Part shown: piece after piece, positions 1-16,575 of the stretch
Layout of the letters: every line of letters begins with the position of its first letter
Position numbering within the stretch: the stretch's first letter is position 1
Assembly (NCBI GenBank): GCA_004335635.1
Contig: QAXH01006164.1
Span: 875 to 64,874 of the forward strand
Length of the DNA: 64,000 nt
DNA from: Chloromonas sp. AAM2
Lineage: Eukaryota; Chlorophyta; Chlorophyceae; Chlamydomonadales; Chlamydomonadaceae
Direction of reading: 5' to 3'
Notes under the pieces: model-generated
Seen by the model: only the letters and a program-made list of their open reading frames with translations
The model's database searches: none
What the model was told of the DNA's origin: nothing
Translations under genes and position numbers: made by a program

Positions 1-940
1 ATGAGGTACCAGGCATGGCCAGGTCGACGCCAGAAGTCACATGCTGACACTGCGGGACCACATTAACCACTTCCGGTATGCATACCGCAGTCAAAAGGCT
101 GCTCTGGGCCTGTAGTCTGGCGGATAACGCGGCATTTTGGGCTTTTATATGTATTACCAGGCGGAGGAGGAGGGGTGACCACCACCATTACTATCCAGGT
201 GTGTCGCAATCCCCTTCACTTGTAGATTGGACGGGTTGGAGTCCCTCCCCTCATGTGAAATCGCACGTGTTCTCATTTTTAGCAGAAAAAATGGTGACAC
301 CACGATCGACACTATGATAGGGCACGCCGTAGTGGCCATGCAGAACACCATTTGGCATGCACGCAGGCAGGCATGCGCACTGTGCAGAAGACAGACGGCA
401 CGTTTTCAGCCAGAACTGCAGCAGCATACATATCTTTGCCTGCACCTGCCCAACACTTCTCGCCAATGCTGAGGGTCTGTCCCAGCAAACGAAGTATGTC
501 AATCCTTTGCCAGGGATTGGCTTCTTCGTAGTAACGCAAGACTGATTGCTACTCGGGACGATTCATGTTCGTTGTAGCATGCAGCATGGTGCCCCTGAAT
601 GCCTTTGTGGTGCAGTCTTCAGAGGCTTATTAAGTTCACTGAACACAAGCTGAGTATCATGCTCAACACAAGTGCAAAGTGACGGCACAAGAAAGCGTAC
701 AAGTCAGGTGTGGAAAAGTGGCAAAGTGCACCAGTTCGAACTTTGGTCGGTTTTTCCGGCCGTCGCCCGCAACCCGCGCCTTTCCTCCCGTCCAATAGCA
801 CACGCAAGCCAGCGCCGTTTTTTACTAGACGTACCAGCCCCGTGGAAAGTTCCTAACGCCTTTGATCGTGGCAGTTGCAGCTGGGGCGGCAAACTTGCCT
901 GTGAGCAAACGCTCGTACGCCACGCTCTACCCCACACACC
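1..940. other. Region upstream of the DUF2009 gene
   Basis: Apart from the S2 copy at 152-258, I see no recognisable gene here. A 243-codon open frame runs from 672 across the first exon of the downstream gene, but it is in a different frame from the exon chain and looks fortuitous. The promoter and 5' UTR of the DUF2009 gene must lie here; no convincing TATA box was identified. Confidence 0.5.
152..258 (+). repeat. Dispersed repeat family S2, copy 1
   Basis: This stretch contains the S2 core (CACCACCATTACTATCC, then TCGCAATCCCCTTCACTTGT, then a GGGTTGGAGTCCCTCCCCT-like end). Related copies lie at 22473-22590 (-), 24772-24815 (-, truncated), 41551-41690 (-), 47655-47788 (+) and 47834-47970 (+). 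The GGTTGGAATCC segment near the end resembles a Pol III B-box (GGTTCGANNCC), so a tRNA-derived SINE is one possibility. I cannot define the ends of this copy precisely. Confidence 0.75.
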
Positions 941-3900
941 ATGGGTCAACGAGCAACAAGAGACCATCTTGGGGATGCCTCGACCATGGGTTCTGCTGCT
1001 CTCCATGACGTGCTGGACGACAGTGCTGAAAATACAAATCACAGCCAGAACACCACGCTTGAAGGTCAGTTGTTCTGCTCTCTTCTTTTCAACGAGCTGC
1101 TGCCAAGGGAGAGAGCAGGCTGCAGCATCAAGGGCATGCAACAGAAGCGGTTGGATCACGTCAGTCAAGAGTGTTGCAGCGGATAAACAACCTGATACTA
1201 CCAGGGGCAAGGCACAGTGTGAAGAACAATACAGGCCACAGCGCAGGGAATGCTGGCTCCTAAAGTACTACGGACAGCCATCTGCCCAGCAGCTTCCTTC
1301 AGATAGACAATGTAGTCCGGTTGTCGACGGCACAGGCGCACTCGACTTGACAAGCAGGACAGGTTCACTGGGCAAAGCCCAAAGTGTTGCTGATATGTCA
1401 TGATAATCCAGCTTGCACTTGCACCAGTGTTTCTGTGTTTCTCTTCCTTTTTCTGCCTGCAGACGAGCAGGAATTACGACAAAGGGCGGAGGCAACCGCT
1501 CAAGACAAGGCCAACAGGCTACGAGTGGCCCAGGAACAGGTGGCCGAGTATGCAGGTGAAATCTGCAATTGTTTGAGTGCTGGTGGACCTTAAGGATTGA
1601 GTGGGCCTTGAGTGTCAAGTGGCAGTACATCAATTCTTCGTCGCGGATGTACTGCCGCCTTGCTCTTCCTTACTGCTGTCATAACTGCCGTGACGGTTGT
1701 GCCACGGCCAAATGCCACAGGCAAGGGCGCCAGCCCATAGCATTCCAGTTCATCACTGTGTCGTGTTGCTTGCCCATGCGCAGTTCAGAAGGAGCGCGAC
1801 GCACAGACCGCGCTGCATGCTGCCGAGGCTTTAAGGGCCAGCCTGCAGGCCGCCGCAGGTGCCCTTACCCCGGCAGCCATGCAGCAGCTGGAGGCGCTCA
1901 GCCGCTTGCTGACAGACAGCGCAGCCGAGGCAGAGGCCTTTGCCACGCAACAGAAATTAGATGCAGAGACACTCAAGCGCCAGGTGAGCTGAGAGTATCT
2001 GAGCAACAGATCTGTAGCACAGATATGATTGTTTTGCAAATTGGGTCGAGTCCAAGAAGCTGCGGTACAATTACTTGATACCTCTAAATCGGGATTGTGT
2101 TGCAATCAACTCCAATTCTGTGAAATTTGTCAGCGTTACGTGGCAGGCTTGGTGTCCTAGCTATGCTGAGGTAGTCCAGGGTTTGATCTGGCGTACGACT
2201 TTTTGGACTGAGGGGAGCAAGGGATTGAGCGTTGCTGCAAACTGACTGCCTGGTATGCTGCTGTGGCATGCAGGCTGGCTGGCCCCACACGGATGACACA
2301 GAAATGAAGCGTCAGAAGGAACACGACGAGAATGGAGCTGAACAGGTGGGGCACAGGCAAAACTGACCGAGGCGCTGATGCCTTCAAGCTCATCTGACCG
2401 CATTGCTGCCCTTGTTGACCTGCGTTGATTGTAGGCTTTGCAATCAATCAATTGTGGTATCATGTCCAAAAGAACAGCTTTGATGTTGAGGTACACGTCT
2501 GTCTGGTACAAAACGTTTTGTTCTTGTTGTTGGCATCTGTTGCTGGTTAACTAGCAGCAGCTGTACGGTTGAACGCCTTTGTTAGCCGTGGTTATACACA
2601 TGCACATGTTTGCTGTGTCCACCACAGAGCAATGGTGTTGCCGCTGACGATGACCATGCCATGGAGGCCTCTGACGAGGAGGCAGCGCCCGCTGCCAGCC
2701 AGGCCAGCTCCTTTGCCGAGCGCGCGCGGTACATTCCCATGCGCCTGGAGCAGCCCGAGAGGCGGCTGCTGCGGCTGCTGGAGGCGGCCATGAACGTCAG
2801 CGAGTACACGGATAAGGTGGGGCGGATTGTAGAGGGTATCACCGTCATCATTAGTGATGGACTTGGAAAAAGTGTGCAGCAGGGGAAAGTAATACAAAGA
2901 TAGATTGCGGATTGTTGGCCAGATTGCAATTGCAGTCAGGTGAGGCAGCTTGCAAAGGACATCACTGTGTGAGCTATCAGTGTGCGTTGTTGACTACGAT
3001 TGTAGATCATGTGGGAATTACAGACGTTTGCATCCAGTGGCTGTCACTAGGCACTCCAAATATGAGATGACTTTTAGATTATCTAAAGACTCTTTAAGAT
3101 AATAATGAATTCAAACGAGTTGCTGCTCGTTGGCCACTGGGTCCAGGGTCATACACGGAAGACCCATTCAAACCCGTTGGTCAAGTGGTCAGGCGGTCAC
3201 CATGGTTTGGCTGTGCGTACTGCCTGCAGGTTGACATTCTGACGTGGAGGAACCGAACACAACGCATGAACGCACAGATCAGAGACATATGGTGAGGCTT
3301 ACGAATAGTGATGAATACGAATAGTGGGGCATACGAATAGTGGGGCTCGTGTGGCCATGCAACAGCCAGCCCTGTGACATCCTATTGTCGTCGATATGAA
3401 GATTGGCATAAGTGCCACCGCCACGTGCACGCTCCTGGGGAAATGGATGTACAGGCTGTAGACGTAGGGAGCATGGGAGTGCGGCATTCTCAGCAGAGGG
3501 GTGTTTAGGAGCTCACACCCTTATTGTTGACAGCTGCACTCAGTACGGACCTTGTAACAACAACGAGCAAGTTTGCGATGTAAACGGATTGGTGTGGTTG
3601 CTTGTTTTGCAGTGCCATCCTGTCAGGTCTTGTGGTAGCCCAGGACTACAAGGCCGGTCAGCAGCTCATCAGGGACAGGAATTTCGTGGACAACGAGGAG
3701 TTCTTCCAGGTAAGGCTTATCCCTCTCACGCAGCACAGATGCACCAACTGGGATTGCTGTGTACATGAGGCCTTCGCCCGGGGCTGGGCATTTGTCTTTT
3801 GCAGGCCACATGCTAGTGTCACACAAACTTTTGGTTCACATCTTGATGCCGGGCTTTTCACTTGACTTATCTACATGACTTGCCCTGACGTCGGAGGCAC

Positions 3901-6900
3901 TTCCACACAGCTCTCATTTCCGAAAATGCCTTGTTGGGTTCTGCATGCTGTCCATGTTTTCCAAGCCAGCGAACAAATGAATAGCCTTCTTGGGGTGACT
4001 GTATTGTATGCGTGTGCATCAGGGAGCTTAGGTGGGCACAGTCCTGCATGTTGTACTGACTGAGCCCTATGTTCAGGGCGTTTCAAACCCCGCACTTGTC
4101 ACACAAGGTTGGCTCGTTGTCCTGTGCTGCTTAATAACCCGTCTCTCGTCTAGTTATGGCCTGTGTTTATGGATGACTCCGCCATTCACAAACTTGCCAC
4201 GTGCCACACTGTCTGGTTATGCAGGACGTCTTTGAGGTCGGCCGGCGCTACAAGTGAGTGCTGCACATCAAGTCATGGCACAGCCAGCAGCTGTGCAGGT
4301 CATCCAACATGCATGAGGCGCTGTCACGCGTGAAGCGTTGAACCTGAACCAATGTGTTTTTGTGTGTTTGGTGTGTTTGTGTGTTTGGTGTGCATGAGGA
4401 TGCTATGAGTGTTTACGTGTAACCTGTCTGAGTAGCCTGAACTTTTCCAAGCCGTGTGAAGTGGAGCGACTCGCGTTGAGAATGTGGTTGCCTTGCTCTG
4501 TTTGGCTTTCCGTGCTGCAGGATCATGAACCCTGACAAAATGCGGTCAGAGTATGGTGGGTGCCACACATGTGCACTCGCTCATACAGAGAACATGTCAG
4601 GGTAGCATGGATGTGCCATGAATGCTGCTGCATGCGCTTCATCGGCTCCACAGGCGGTTTGTTCTTCATGACTGCTGCTGCTTTCCCCAATGTTGCCACC
4701 TTCCGTACTCCTCCAAGCCTCAGATGACTATAACGGGAATAGATGCTGCCACATGCACAACGAGCATGTGACTTGACAGGTTGCAGTAAGACAGTCGCTC
4801 AATCCACACACATCTCTCTGAATCAAGGCCGCCTTGCAATTCACACCCACCACTCACGTGTCTTGCTGCGTAGGCAAGCTCATGTACCTTTTGATGGACT
4901 CAACAGACAGAAACGTGCAGGAACTGCTGGAGTTCAACTGTGTCAAGCCGCTCACCACCGTTGCCTCGTTCCTCGAGTCAAAGGGCGGTTCCAAGGTGCT
5001 CCTCGACCCCCTCATGCACACAGCCACAGCGGAGATTGCGACCGGTGGGTTGGTAATATGTCCGATGTTGTAGTTGTCCTTTCATCCGTGCCGAGATGTG
5101 CAGCGCGCATTCCTTAAAACCTGCATTCAAACATACAGACAATCAATAGGAATCGTAACATCTGCATGTGTTGTATGGCGGAGTGTGCTGGGTGCAGGAC
5201 TTGCTTAGTCTTGAGAAGCCAACTGCACTTGGCGATGTGTGATATGTCATGCTAGGCGTCACTTCCAGTGCTTAGCATTCCAAGGCAGTGGTACCATGGT
5301 GTGCTACAGAGAAAGCAATGGAAATGGCTGCAAGACAGAGCAGAAGCTGTGCATGGGCTATGCCGACATGCAGGGCCATGTGTTTGTGTGCCTGGCTGTG
5401 CTGCTCTGCAGGCGATCGGACGCGCTCTGAGATCCAGAAAGAGATCAAGGTGATTGACAGGGCACTGTCGTACGCACATGGGAACAGCCAATGGGGCTCA
5501 CCTCGTGCAGCTACCAGTACAAGCGCAGCCTTTTGAAGCCATAGTTGACTATTGACAATGCTACTGCTCATGAAAATGTACTAATGAGAGGAGAACACGC
5601 AAACAAAACATGCACACACACACACACACGTGCACGTGCACAGGCTAAACTGTTGTGATTGCACTGCTCCCCGCTCAGCATGTTTGTGCTTGTTTTCTTG
5701 TCCTGCAGCTTAAGGAGCGAGCACGGGAAACGCTAGCCAAGCGGTACTGCAGCAGCGCTCTCAGCCAGGAGCAGATCCTGTCTGCCATATACTCCTTCTC
5801 GGACAACAACAGCTTCCTGCTGTACAACAGGTGGGCAGGCAGGCGTGGTGTGGCTACTGCTGCTGCTGCTGCTGCTGTTGTGCCAGTGGTGATACAAAGA
5901 CTGTGTGTTGGCCATGTGTGCTTGTGGTGGTTGTGGACAGGTCGTACATGACTGCATTTCGGGCAAGTGTCACATGATTGCACATTGCCCGCATATCACT
6001 TGGATAGGAAAAGAGCATGCTGTCAACATGTCTCCACTCATGTGCCTTGCAACGCCACCTGTCTCTGACAGTGTCAGTCAATCATCCAGTGAGCTCAGTT
6101 GGCAATGCAGAGGCTGGTGAATTCAAACGCAGTATGCTTTGTCACTTGCCCATGCCATAGCTCTGATGCTTGTTGAGCGTAATTGGGTGCTGCACAGGGA
6201 CCCTATTGTGCGCATGCTCCAGTACTTCCGGCAGTTCTTCCGGCCAGACAGCGCTGAGCAGGGGTGAGTCATGAGCAGAGTCACAGGGGCAGAGCACAGC
6301 GGCACAGCACAGGACACCATAGCCAAATGCACCCAATCACAACTCTGGATGCCAATTCCCACAGCATGGACCTGCTGATCATCAGGTAGTCCCACTGGCA
6401 GGTTCACTGGCCACTAGTTGTCCACCAAGTCAGTTGTGGCAGCGCTTAAAGGCGCCTTGGTGCTGGGCAGTGCAACAGTCACACAGCTGACATCTAGAAC
6501 AGCAGGACAGCAGGCTGGCCTTTGCCTCACCCAAGCCAGCACTGAGACCAGACCATGCCGCAATGTCAGCGACCGTCCTTTGCACGGTCAACCTATCAAG
6601 AGCACGCGTGCCTGGAGCTGAGGTATTCATTTGGCCATCGTGTCATTTCGTCAGCTCATGCAATGCTCTGTGCTGCGCAGGTTCTCCCTGGCCATCTCGC
6701 AAGGCGGGCGGGGCGGTGCACGGCTAACACACAACCATGAACGGTGAGATGCATGCATTATTGGCTCAGGGGCTGCATTGCTACTCATGGTATTCAGTGC
6801 AAATGTTGCTCAGCACCGTTGTTTGCACCGCCCATACACACTCTTCCTTGTGTAAGCCCTGCTCATCAGCAGCTCACGTATGTTAGCCTGTGTCTCTTGC

Positions 6901-9900
6901 TTTACAACGCACGCTGCAGGCAGTACCATTACGTGCTGCAGTCCCTAACGCTGTGGCGCGAGATCAGCACTGACATGTTCAAGGTGACGAGGCACACATG
7001 GAGTCTGCATGTCACTTTTGTCGTTGGCATGTCACTTTTGTCGTTGATTCAGCCATGGCATTTAGAAGAGCAGCATGAAGGCAGACGCAGGCCATGGTGC
7101 ACAAGGCAGTGTACCCACTGCTCTGATGAAGCGATGCTCTGAGCACTCCTGGCGAGTTTCATGAAAATTCAACTAACCAGGCAGCATGTGCTCCATGTCC
7201 TCATGGCCTGTCCACAGTCAGCATCCTTTTGCCCTGCTATTAGCCCTGCTTTCGGTTGCATGTGCTTTGCAGCTCTGGTACCTGACAGACCGCGACCTGC
7301 TCTCAGAGGGCAACAACTACAGGCTGTGCGACACAGGTCAGTGTGCCAGGATAGCTTTCTGCATGCACAGGACGGAACAGTCCATTGATTCAAAGGTCGC
7401 CCGCGTCTGAAGTCAAGTACAGCCTGTGGTGCAGCCAGAAATGGTTACAGCTGCTGGTCGTGATGGCTGGTTTAGTCACGGTTGAGATGACGTGTGTGCA
7501 TACATATGCTGTGCCGGGTTGATCCAGACAGGTGGCTGTCATGTGCGCCGGCAACAGTGTTGCTGTTGATTGCGTTTGCCAGCATGTTGGTCTGGTTAGC
7601 CTGTCAGGCACGTAGACACTGGCACCACACACTCTCTGGCTGCCATCTGAGCCCGTGTCCGGTGTGGTTATCCGCAGGCCAGGGCCTGAACCGCGTGCAA
7701 GCAGCTCCCAATGTCGGCCGCGCCATGCAAGCCATCCTCGCACGGTACGGATCATTTGTTATATACTCGCTGGGTACTCATGCTTGGGTGTATGACACCT
7801 GTATCCACACAAAAAACCCACCTGTATCCACACACAAAAAACAAGTAGACAAGTATACGAGTAAAACGAGTATACGAGTATATAGGCCCATAGGCCGCAC
7901 ATTGGCTGCCTGAAACGTGACGCAATGCATGGTACATGCATGTCAGAACTTGGTCGTCAAACTTCTTTTGCCTGCTTTGTGGTATCAAACCCACTTTACA
8001 TTGGCTGTGGTGATTGCCTGTAGTTCACCAGCCCGTGTAATGAGTTTTGCAATAATTATCTGAGTATTGGTGCTCAAAGAACCAAGGCTCCAGCAGAGGT
8101 TGCACATTCCTGTGGAGGTCCGGGTTCAGCCATCACGTGTCTCCAGTCAGCATCACGTGCCCCCAGTCAGCATCACGTGCCCCCAGTCAGCATCACGTGG
8201 ACCCAGTCAGCATCACTTGGCCCCAGTCAGCATCACGTGCCCCCAGTCAGCATCACGTGGCCCCAGTCAGCAGCAAGTGCAGCAAGAGGCAGCAAACCAA
8301 GCTGCAATGAGCTTGCCCCTGCTGAATTACAAATACATTCATGATGTGGAAGCATCCCTTGCTTTGCCTCTTGTGTGCAGGTGCCAGGCTCAAATCGGCT
8401 CGTGGGTGGGCTCCTCAGTGGTGCACCTCGGGGACCACAATGTTCCCAGTGCGCTCATGTTCATAGACAAGTACAGCCAGGTGGGCCAACCAGGGGGTGT
8501 CAGTAAAACAAGTGCAGCCCAGTCGCTCACAGCCCAGTGACCCAAGCGACCACCAGCCGCTTACCCAGCTCAACGGTCAATAAACTTGCGCTCATGTGCT
8601 GTCCAATTGCATGTGCGCATTTGCCGTCCAACTAGAACTGACCCGCAGCAATGCCTGCGAGTCCAACTCTGTACACAATGGCGAACACTGGCAATCAGCA
8701 GTGGCAAAACAATTCCCTGGAGTCTTGTGAGAAGTTGCAATCCGCAGTGATCAATACCTGGTGCTTCCAAATGCAGCGACAGGTATTCATGCCTGTCATT
8801 TCAGCATCTATCCAATGGTGTGTTTGTATCGTTGGTAACCTGAAGCACATCATGTCATCTGTGGCTGCCCGTAGGTCCCTCGCATTCTGAACCCGGTGGT
8901 TATGGTGCTGGATGAGCTGCCCAAGCTCATGAAGGACCCCAAACTGGCCACCTACGTCAACTCAACCTTTGGGAGCATGGAGGACTGTGAGTCATACTTA
9001 GCACCAGCATGGAAGGGATGAATTCCACACGGTCTGATTGACCCTCACGAACTGTTGCGGCTCAGGGCCTCCAGCACCGAGGCATGGCGGTGGAACACTC
9101 TGTAGTAGTGCTTGGCCTGCTACAGCTGCTGATTCTGTTGGCTTCACTGCCAGTCGCTGGAGTTGCTGCATTTCCTACTATTTCTGGGCTCAACTGCCAC
9201 CCGCTTTCACCTGCGGGGCGAACTCTAGGTGGTGAACGCGCAGCTTTGATGCAGTTTGCATCAGCGTGAATGCTGCACAAAATACCAAGCTTGGATTCTG
9301 CGCCCTCTGCCGCTCTGTGCAGGCCGTAAGCACATCCTCACAGACTTCTGCCGCCATGCGTTTGACGGCAGCGGTGAGTTGGTCTCAGGCTGCTTGTGTT
9401 AGGGCAGTCAGAACCTGCAAGGCAGCCTGGCTAAAACTGCTGTGTTCTCCTGTTATGGATCACTTCGTGCATGTACGTACATAAACGCACAGGTGGCTGT
9501 TGCCAGCTATCTGTATGTTGGATTTGGCGTTGTGTAGCAGGTGCCCTGGCATGCTTGATAACCAAAAACAATCACTTTCGTTTTTGCAAAGCTGAACGTG
9601 TGAACGCACCCATCTCAGGTGCGGACAACTTCTTTGACGCGGGCTCGTGCATTGACGGGCGACTAACATCGGCATGGAACTGGTGCAGGTGGGAAGAGCT
9701 TGTTACGACAAGCAAGTGATTATGCCAATGAATCCACACGGTTGAATGAATACGTATGCAGCCAGTACCTTGCCATCCACAGCACCCAGGGCACACAATT
9801 GCTTCATGTTGTGTGTGTTCGCATATACGCCCTTGATCAAAGCCATCAACTGCACATACGAATCTGCGTGAACGATATACTCGCTGCCTGCAAGGCCACG

Positions 9901-10076
9901 TGGCCTGTCACATGGAGAGCACTGTACACCATCATCCAGCTCACCAATTGACATTAGCTGGAAGTGAATGCCTCTTGTATGTGCTGCCCTCGCGATGCAG
10001 TAAGCTGGAGTCCAAGCCCTTCTTTCCGGTGTTCAAGCTAGCAGGGTTCCATTCATTTGATGGCGACTTCAAGTAG
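941..10076 (+). CDS. DUF2009 / UPF0652 family protein (22 exons)
   Basis: Exons: 941-1064, 1463-1555, 1784-1983, 2274-2345, 2628-2816, 3230-3291, 3613-3709, 4225-4253, 4521-4555, 4874-5044, 5412-5449, 5709-5830, 6198-6263, 6681-6743, 6920-6983, 7273-7336, 7678-7744, 8381-8480, 8875-8986, 9323-9373, 9619-9688, 10001-10076. They sum to 1965 nt (654 aa plus stop) with every phase matching. Residues 1 to about 165 are Gln/Glu/Ala-rich and probably coiled coil; an acidic Ala/Glu linker follows. From about residue 194 the protein matches what I recall of the conserved eukaryotic DUF2009 family: RYIPMRLEQPERRLLRLLEA, NVSEYTDKVDILTWRNRTQR, DYKAGQ, KIMNPDKMRSEYGKLMYLL and a C-terminal GFHSFDGDFK. The family has no established biochemical role. 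The start is the ATG at 941, whose exon ends in a strong donor and joins in phase to the coiled-coil exon. The N-terminal extension before the domain is the least certain part. Confidence 0.82.
3301..3348. repeat. 16-bp tandem repeat, three units
   Basis: Three consecutive copies of about ACGAATAGTGGGGCAT sit just inside intron 6 of the DUF2009 gene, starting about 10 bases after the splice donor. The first unit differs from the others by several bases. Confidence 0.8.
5612..5629. repeat. Short (CA)n microsatellite
   Basis: An uninterrupted CA run lies in the intron before exon 12 of the DUF2009 gene, followed by a CGTGCACGTGCA stretch of alternating purines and pyrimidines. Confidence 0.9.
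7008..7047. repeat. 20-bp direct tandem duplication
   Basis: Two adjacent copies of CATGTCACTTTTGTCGTTGG (the second ends in A) lie in the intron after exon 15 of the DUF2009 gene. It is one of four 20-bp-unit tandem repeats in introns of this window. Confidence 0.9.
7979..8038 (-). repeat. Dispersed repeat family S1, copy 1
   Basis: On the minus strand this reads ACGGGCTG...CAATGTAAAGTGGGTTTGATACCAC, matching S1 copies at 16435-16575, 33631-33765, 53120-53172, 63418-63490 (+) and 23650-23727 (-). It lies in the intron before exon 18 of the DUF2009 gene. Confidence 0.75.
8130..8283. repeat. Intronic 20-bp minisatellite with six CACGTG palindromes
   Basis: Seven contiguous 20-bp units (CAGTCAGCATCACGTGCCCC and variants) start at 8144, preceded by a degenerate unit. 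CACGTG occurs at 8134, 8154, 8174, 8194, 8234 and 8254, exactly in 20-bp register; the unit at 8214 reads CACTTG. The array is in the intron between exons 17 and 18 of the DUF2009 gene. CACGTG is the plant G-box and general E-box; any binding is inference. Confidence 0.92.
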
Positions 10077-12032
10077 AGGCGTTTGGTGACATTCTTTTTC
10101 TCGCCCTGCCTCCAGTGCTTGCCTCACGGGTTGCCTGTGCATGCCGTGTGTCATATGCATGGTAGAGAGAGAGGCATGCTGGTTACAGTGCAAGGACCGC
10201 TTGCGCGGTTGACCGGAGGCGCAGTCCAGAGATCTCAGTGATCTTTATGGAGTGATCGACCATCAGCCAGTAGGTGTGGTAGTTCCTGTGCTGCAAGGCG
10301 TGGTGTATTTCGTGATTTATATTTACATACGGAGGCTACTGAGGCGTGGCTCGATGTCCAGCCAAGAGTCCCCCCCCAGTTTGGTGACTGTCATGAGTGC
10401 AAGAGCGCAGTTAAGCAGGTTGCATCAGAACTCAGATGCCCTGGCCATGAGACCGCTTCTACAACCGCTTTGTGTGCCTTAATTTCTAGTGTGCAGGTTT
10501 GCATGTTGAGACACATGCTGCACCCCCCAAAATAGGTGTGTAGAACAACGCTCGCGTCAATCACACAATCACATCAACTTGCAACTTAAACAAACTTCGG
10601 TTTTCCAAAGCTTTTATTGCTTGACTTGGGTGAGTGGGTATTCTGCCATGACGTTCGGCAACTTCAACAGAGCAAAGCCAGTTTAGCTTGCCTGTTGCCA
10701 GAATGGCATTCCAGGAATGGCATCAGTAAAGAATGCAAGGGCTCATGCCTGGTTCGTGATTGACATGCCCTTGTGTGCTCGTTCTGTTCAGCAACATGAC
10801 GTGGCTAAGGAAATGTAAAACGATATGGTGAATTTCTGTAAAATGGGGTTATTATATCGTTTAAGAGTTAATTTGCCAGAATTGGCTGCCGCCGTCTATC
10901 GAATGTGTGCTATGAATACTGCGCAGTCAGGGAGCGAACAGGCGCGTGATACCAAACATGCTGAGTTACATAAGCTCGTACACACAGGCTTCAGACAGGT
11001 CCTGCACGCTGTGTCACAGGTCGTAAGGCTAGGCCACACAGAGTACTGAAGCCCAGGCCACACAGAGTACACACACCAGGTGCCCACGCTGGCAACGTTG
11101 TACTGTGAAAGGCCTGGTTTGGTCCAGACGTTCCACCAAGCGTCTGCCGGGATGCACCATGTAAGGGGTGGGCAGCACAAGACACGACTGTGGGAACGAG
11201 CTGCTCGTCCTGGCCAGCATAGCCCTGCATCATCAGGCGGCTTTCCATCTCACACCTGGCTTTCCATCTCAGGTCCTAGCTGAGCAATAAGGGCACGTGG
11301 CAGATAGTCTGGTGTGCTGTGCGTTTTCCAACACAGTTGGTGATAAAAGTGCTATTGTTTTTTTATTATCATTATCATTGCACCTGCAGGCTAACACTTA
11401 CTCCCCACGCGTGGTGATGAACTCTTTACAAATTATTTGGTGACACTCTTTACTAATCACCTTCATGACTTCAAGCCTGAAGATTACTTTCACACTGACA
11501 CCCTTGTGTCTGATGAGCTGAGCAGCACAGGAAAGTACTAGCAGCATGTGGTGATTGATTGATGTTATTGACTGGTGTCTGGCTGAGCTGAACTCAGGAA
11601 GCCCCACATTAACATGAACATTTCCAGCATGCACCAACTCCTCGTGCACATGGCCAGGGCGAGACTCCTTGTTATGGTGCGCGCTGACAGATGCGTCCGC
11701 CAGCGCCAACAAGAGTAAGCATCTTTGTGAGAACGTGGCCAGACACTGAGCAGCTGGGTGGCTCATTACACCCTATCGTAGCGGCCCCTTGTGCGTTTCA
11801 CTCACCCTAATCAAAAAAGCAACCGACCAACCAACCTGTTTATGATTTTCCATCGGAGGCTACCTGCATTGGGAATTGTCATTGCTTACAGCTGTGGCGT
11901 TGCCGGATTGCATTGATACACACTGCCGAACAACAAAGTTGTTGAGGTCCAATGAAGGGTAAGTGCAGCTTTGGATTTGCGATGGCCTAGCATAACAATC
12001 TCGCACTATACCAATGCTGTTGGCGTGAATTT
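10077..12032. other. Intergenic region between DUF2009 and aminotransferase genes
   Basis: No supported gene. The part around 10990-11090 resembles 31530-31600 (both contain GGTCGTAAGGC, then ...CACACAGAGTA or ...CACACAGAGAATAC, then GGCGCCCACG/GGTGCCCACG), so it is probably an old fragment of the same mobile family. The 3' UTR of the DUF2009 gene and the promoter of the aminotransferase gene must lie here. Confidence 0.5.
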
Positions 12033-16119
<4,087 letters not shown>

Positions 16120-16434
16120 CTGTTATGATGATATGGCCAGCTTGTGACGCTGCAACTTAGTTCAAATGGCGTCCCATCTTGTTGGGTATTTATTGATGAA
16201 TACTTATTTGTTGTCGATGGTTAGCCCGAAAGTGAATGCTGACGATGCTGACAATTCTGGCCCCAGACCTGTGAAGAGAGGAAGAGTTTCTGGTGGGCAG
16301 GAAGCAAGACGCGGTCGCTCAGTTGGTAGCAGCCTCGTCCTTGCATGTCTTGCGAGCGGCCGTGCTTGTGCGGGCCCCGGATGGGTCGCCAGCTGATTAG
16401 CTGTTTCAAAGCAGCAGGACACGTCTGGGTTTAC

Positions 16435-16575
16435 AAGGGCTGACGCACTACACGCGATCATCAAAGCCGATGTAAAGTGGGTTTGATACCACTCGGAACG
16501 ATACCTCCAGAAGGACAGTTGTGTCTTGCCATGCCAAATTGAGACCATGGGGATGCCCTGACAATGGTAATACAA
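16435..16575 (+). repeat. Dispersed repeat family S1, copy 2 (longest)
   Basis: It contains GGGCTGACGCACTACACGCG, then AAAGTGGGTTTGATACCACT, CGGAACGATACCTCC, TTGAGACCATGGGGATGCCC and ACAATGGTAATAC. The same blocks occur in order at 33631-33765, so the element is at least 140 bp. It lies about 300 bp downstream of the aminotransferase stop. Confidence 0.8.

Noticed and set aside
672..1403. 243-codon plus-strand ORF
   Set aside because: It overlaps exon 1 of the DUF2009 gene in another frame and has no recognisable domain.
8144..8283. CRISPR-like regular repeat
   Set aside because: The 20-bp units are contiguous with no spacers, inside a eukaryotic intron.
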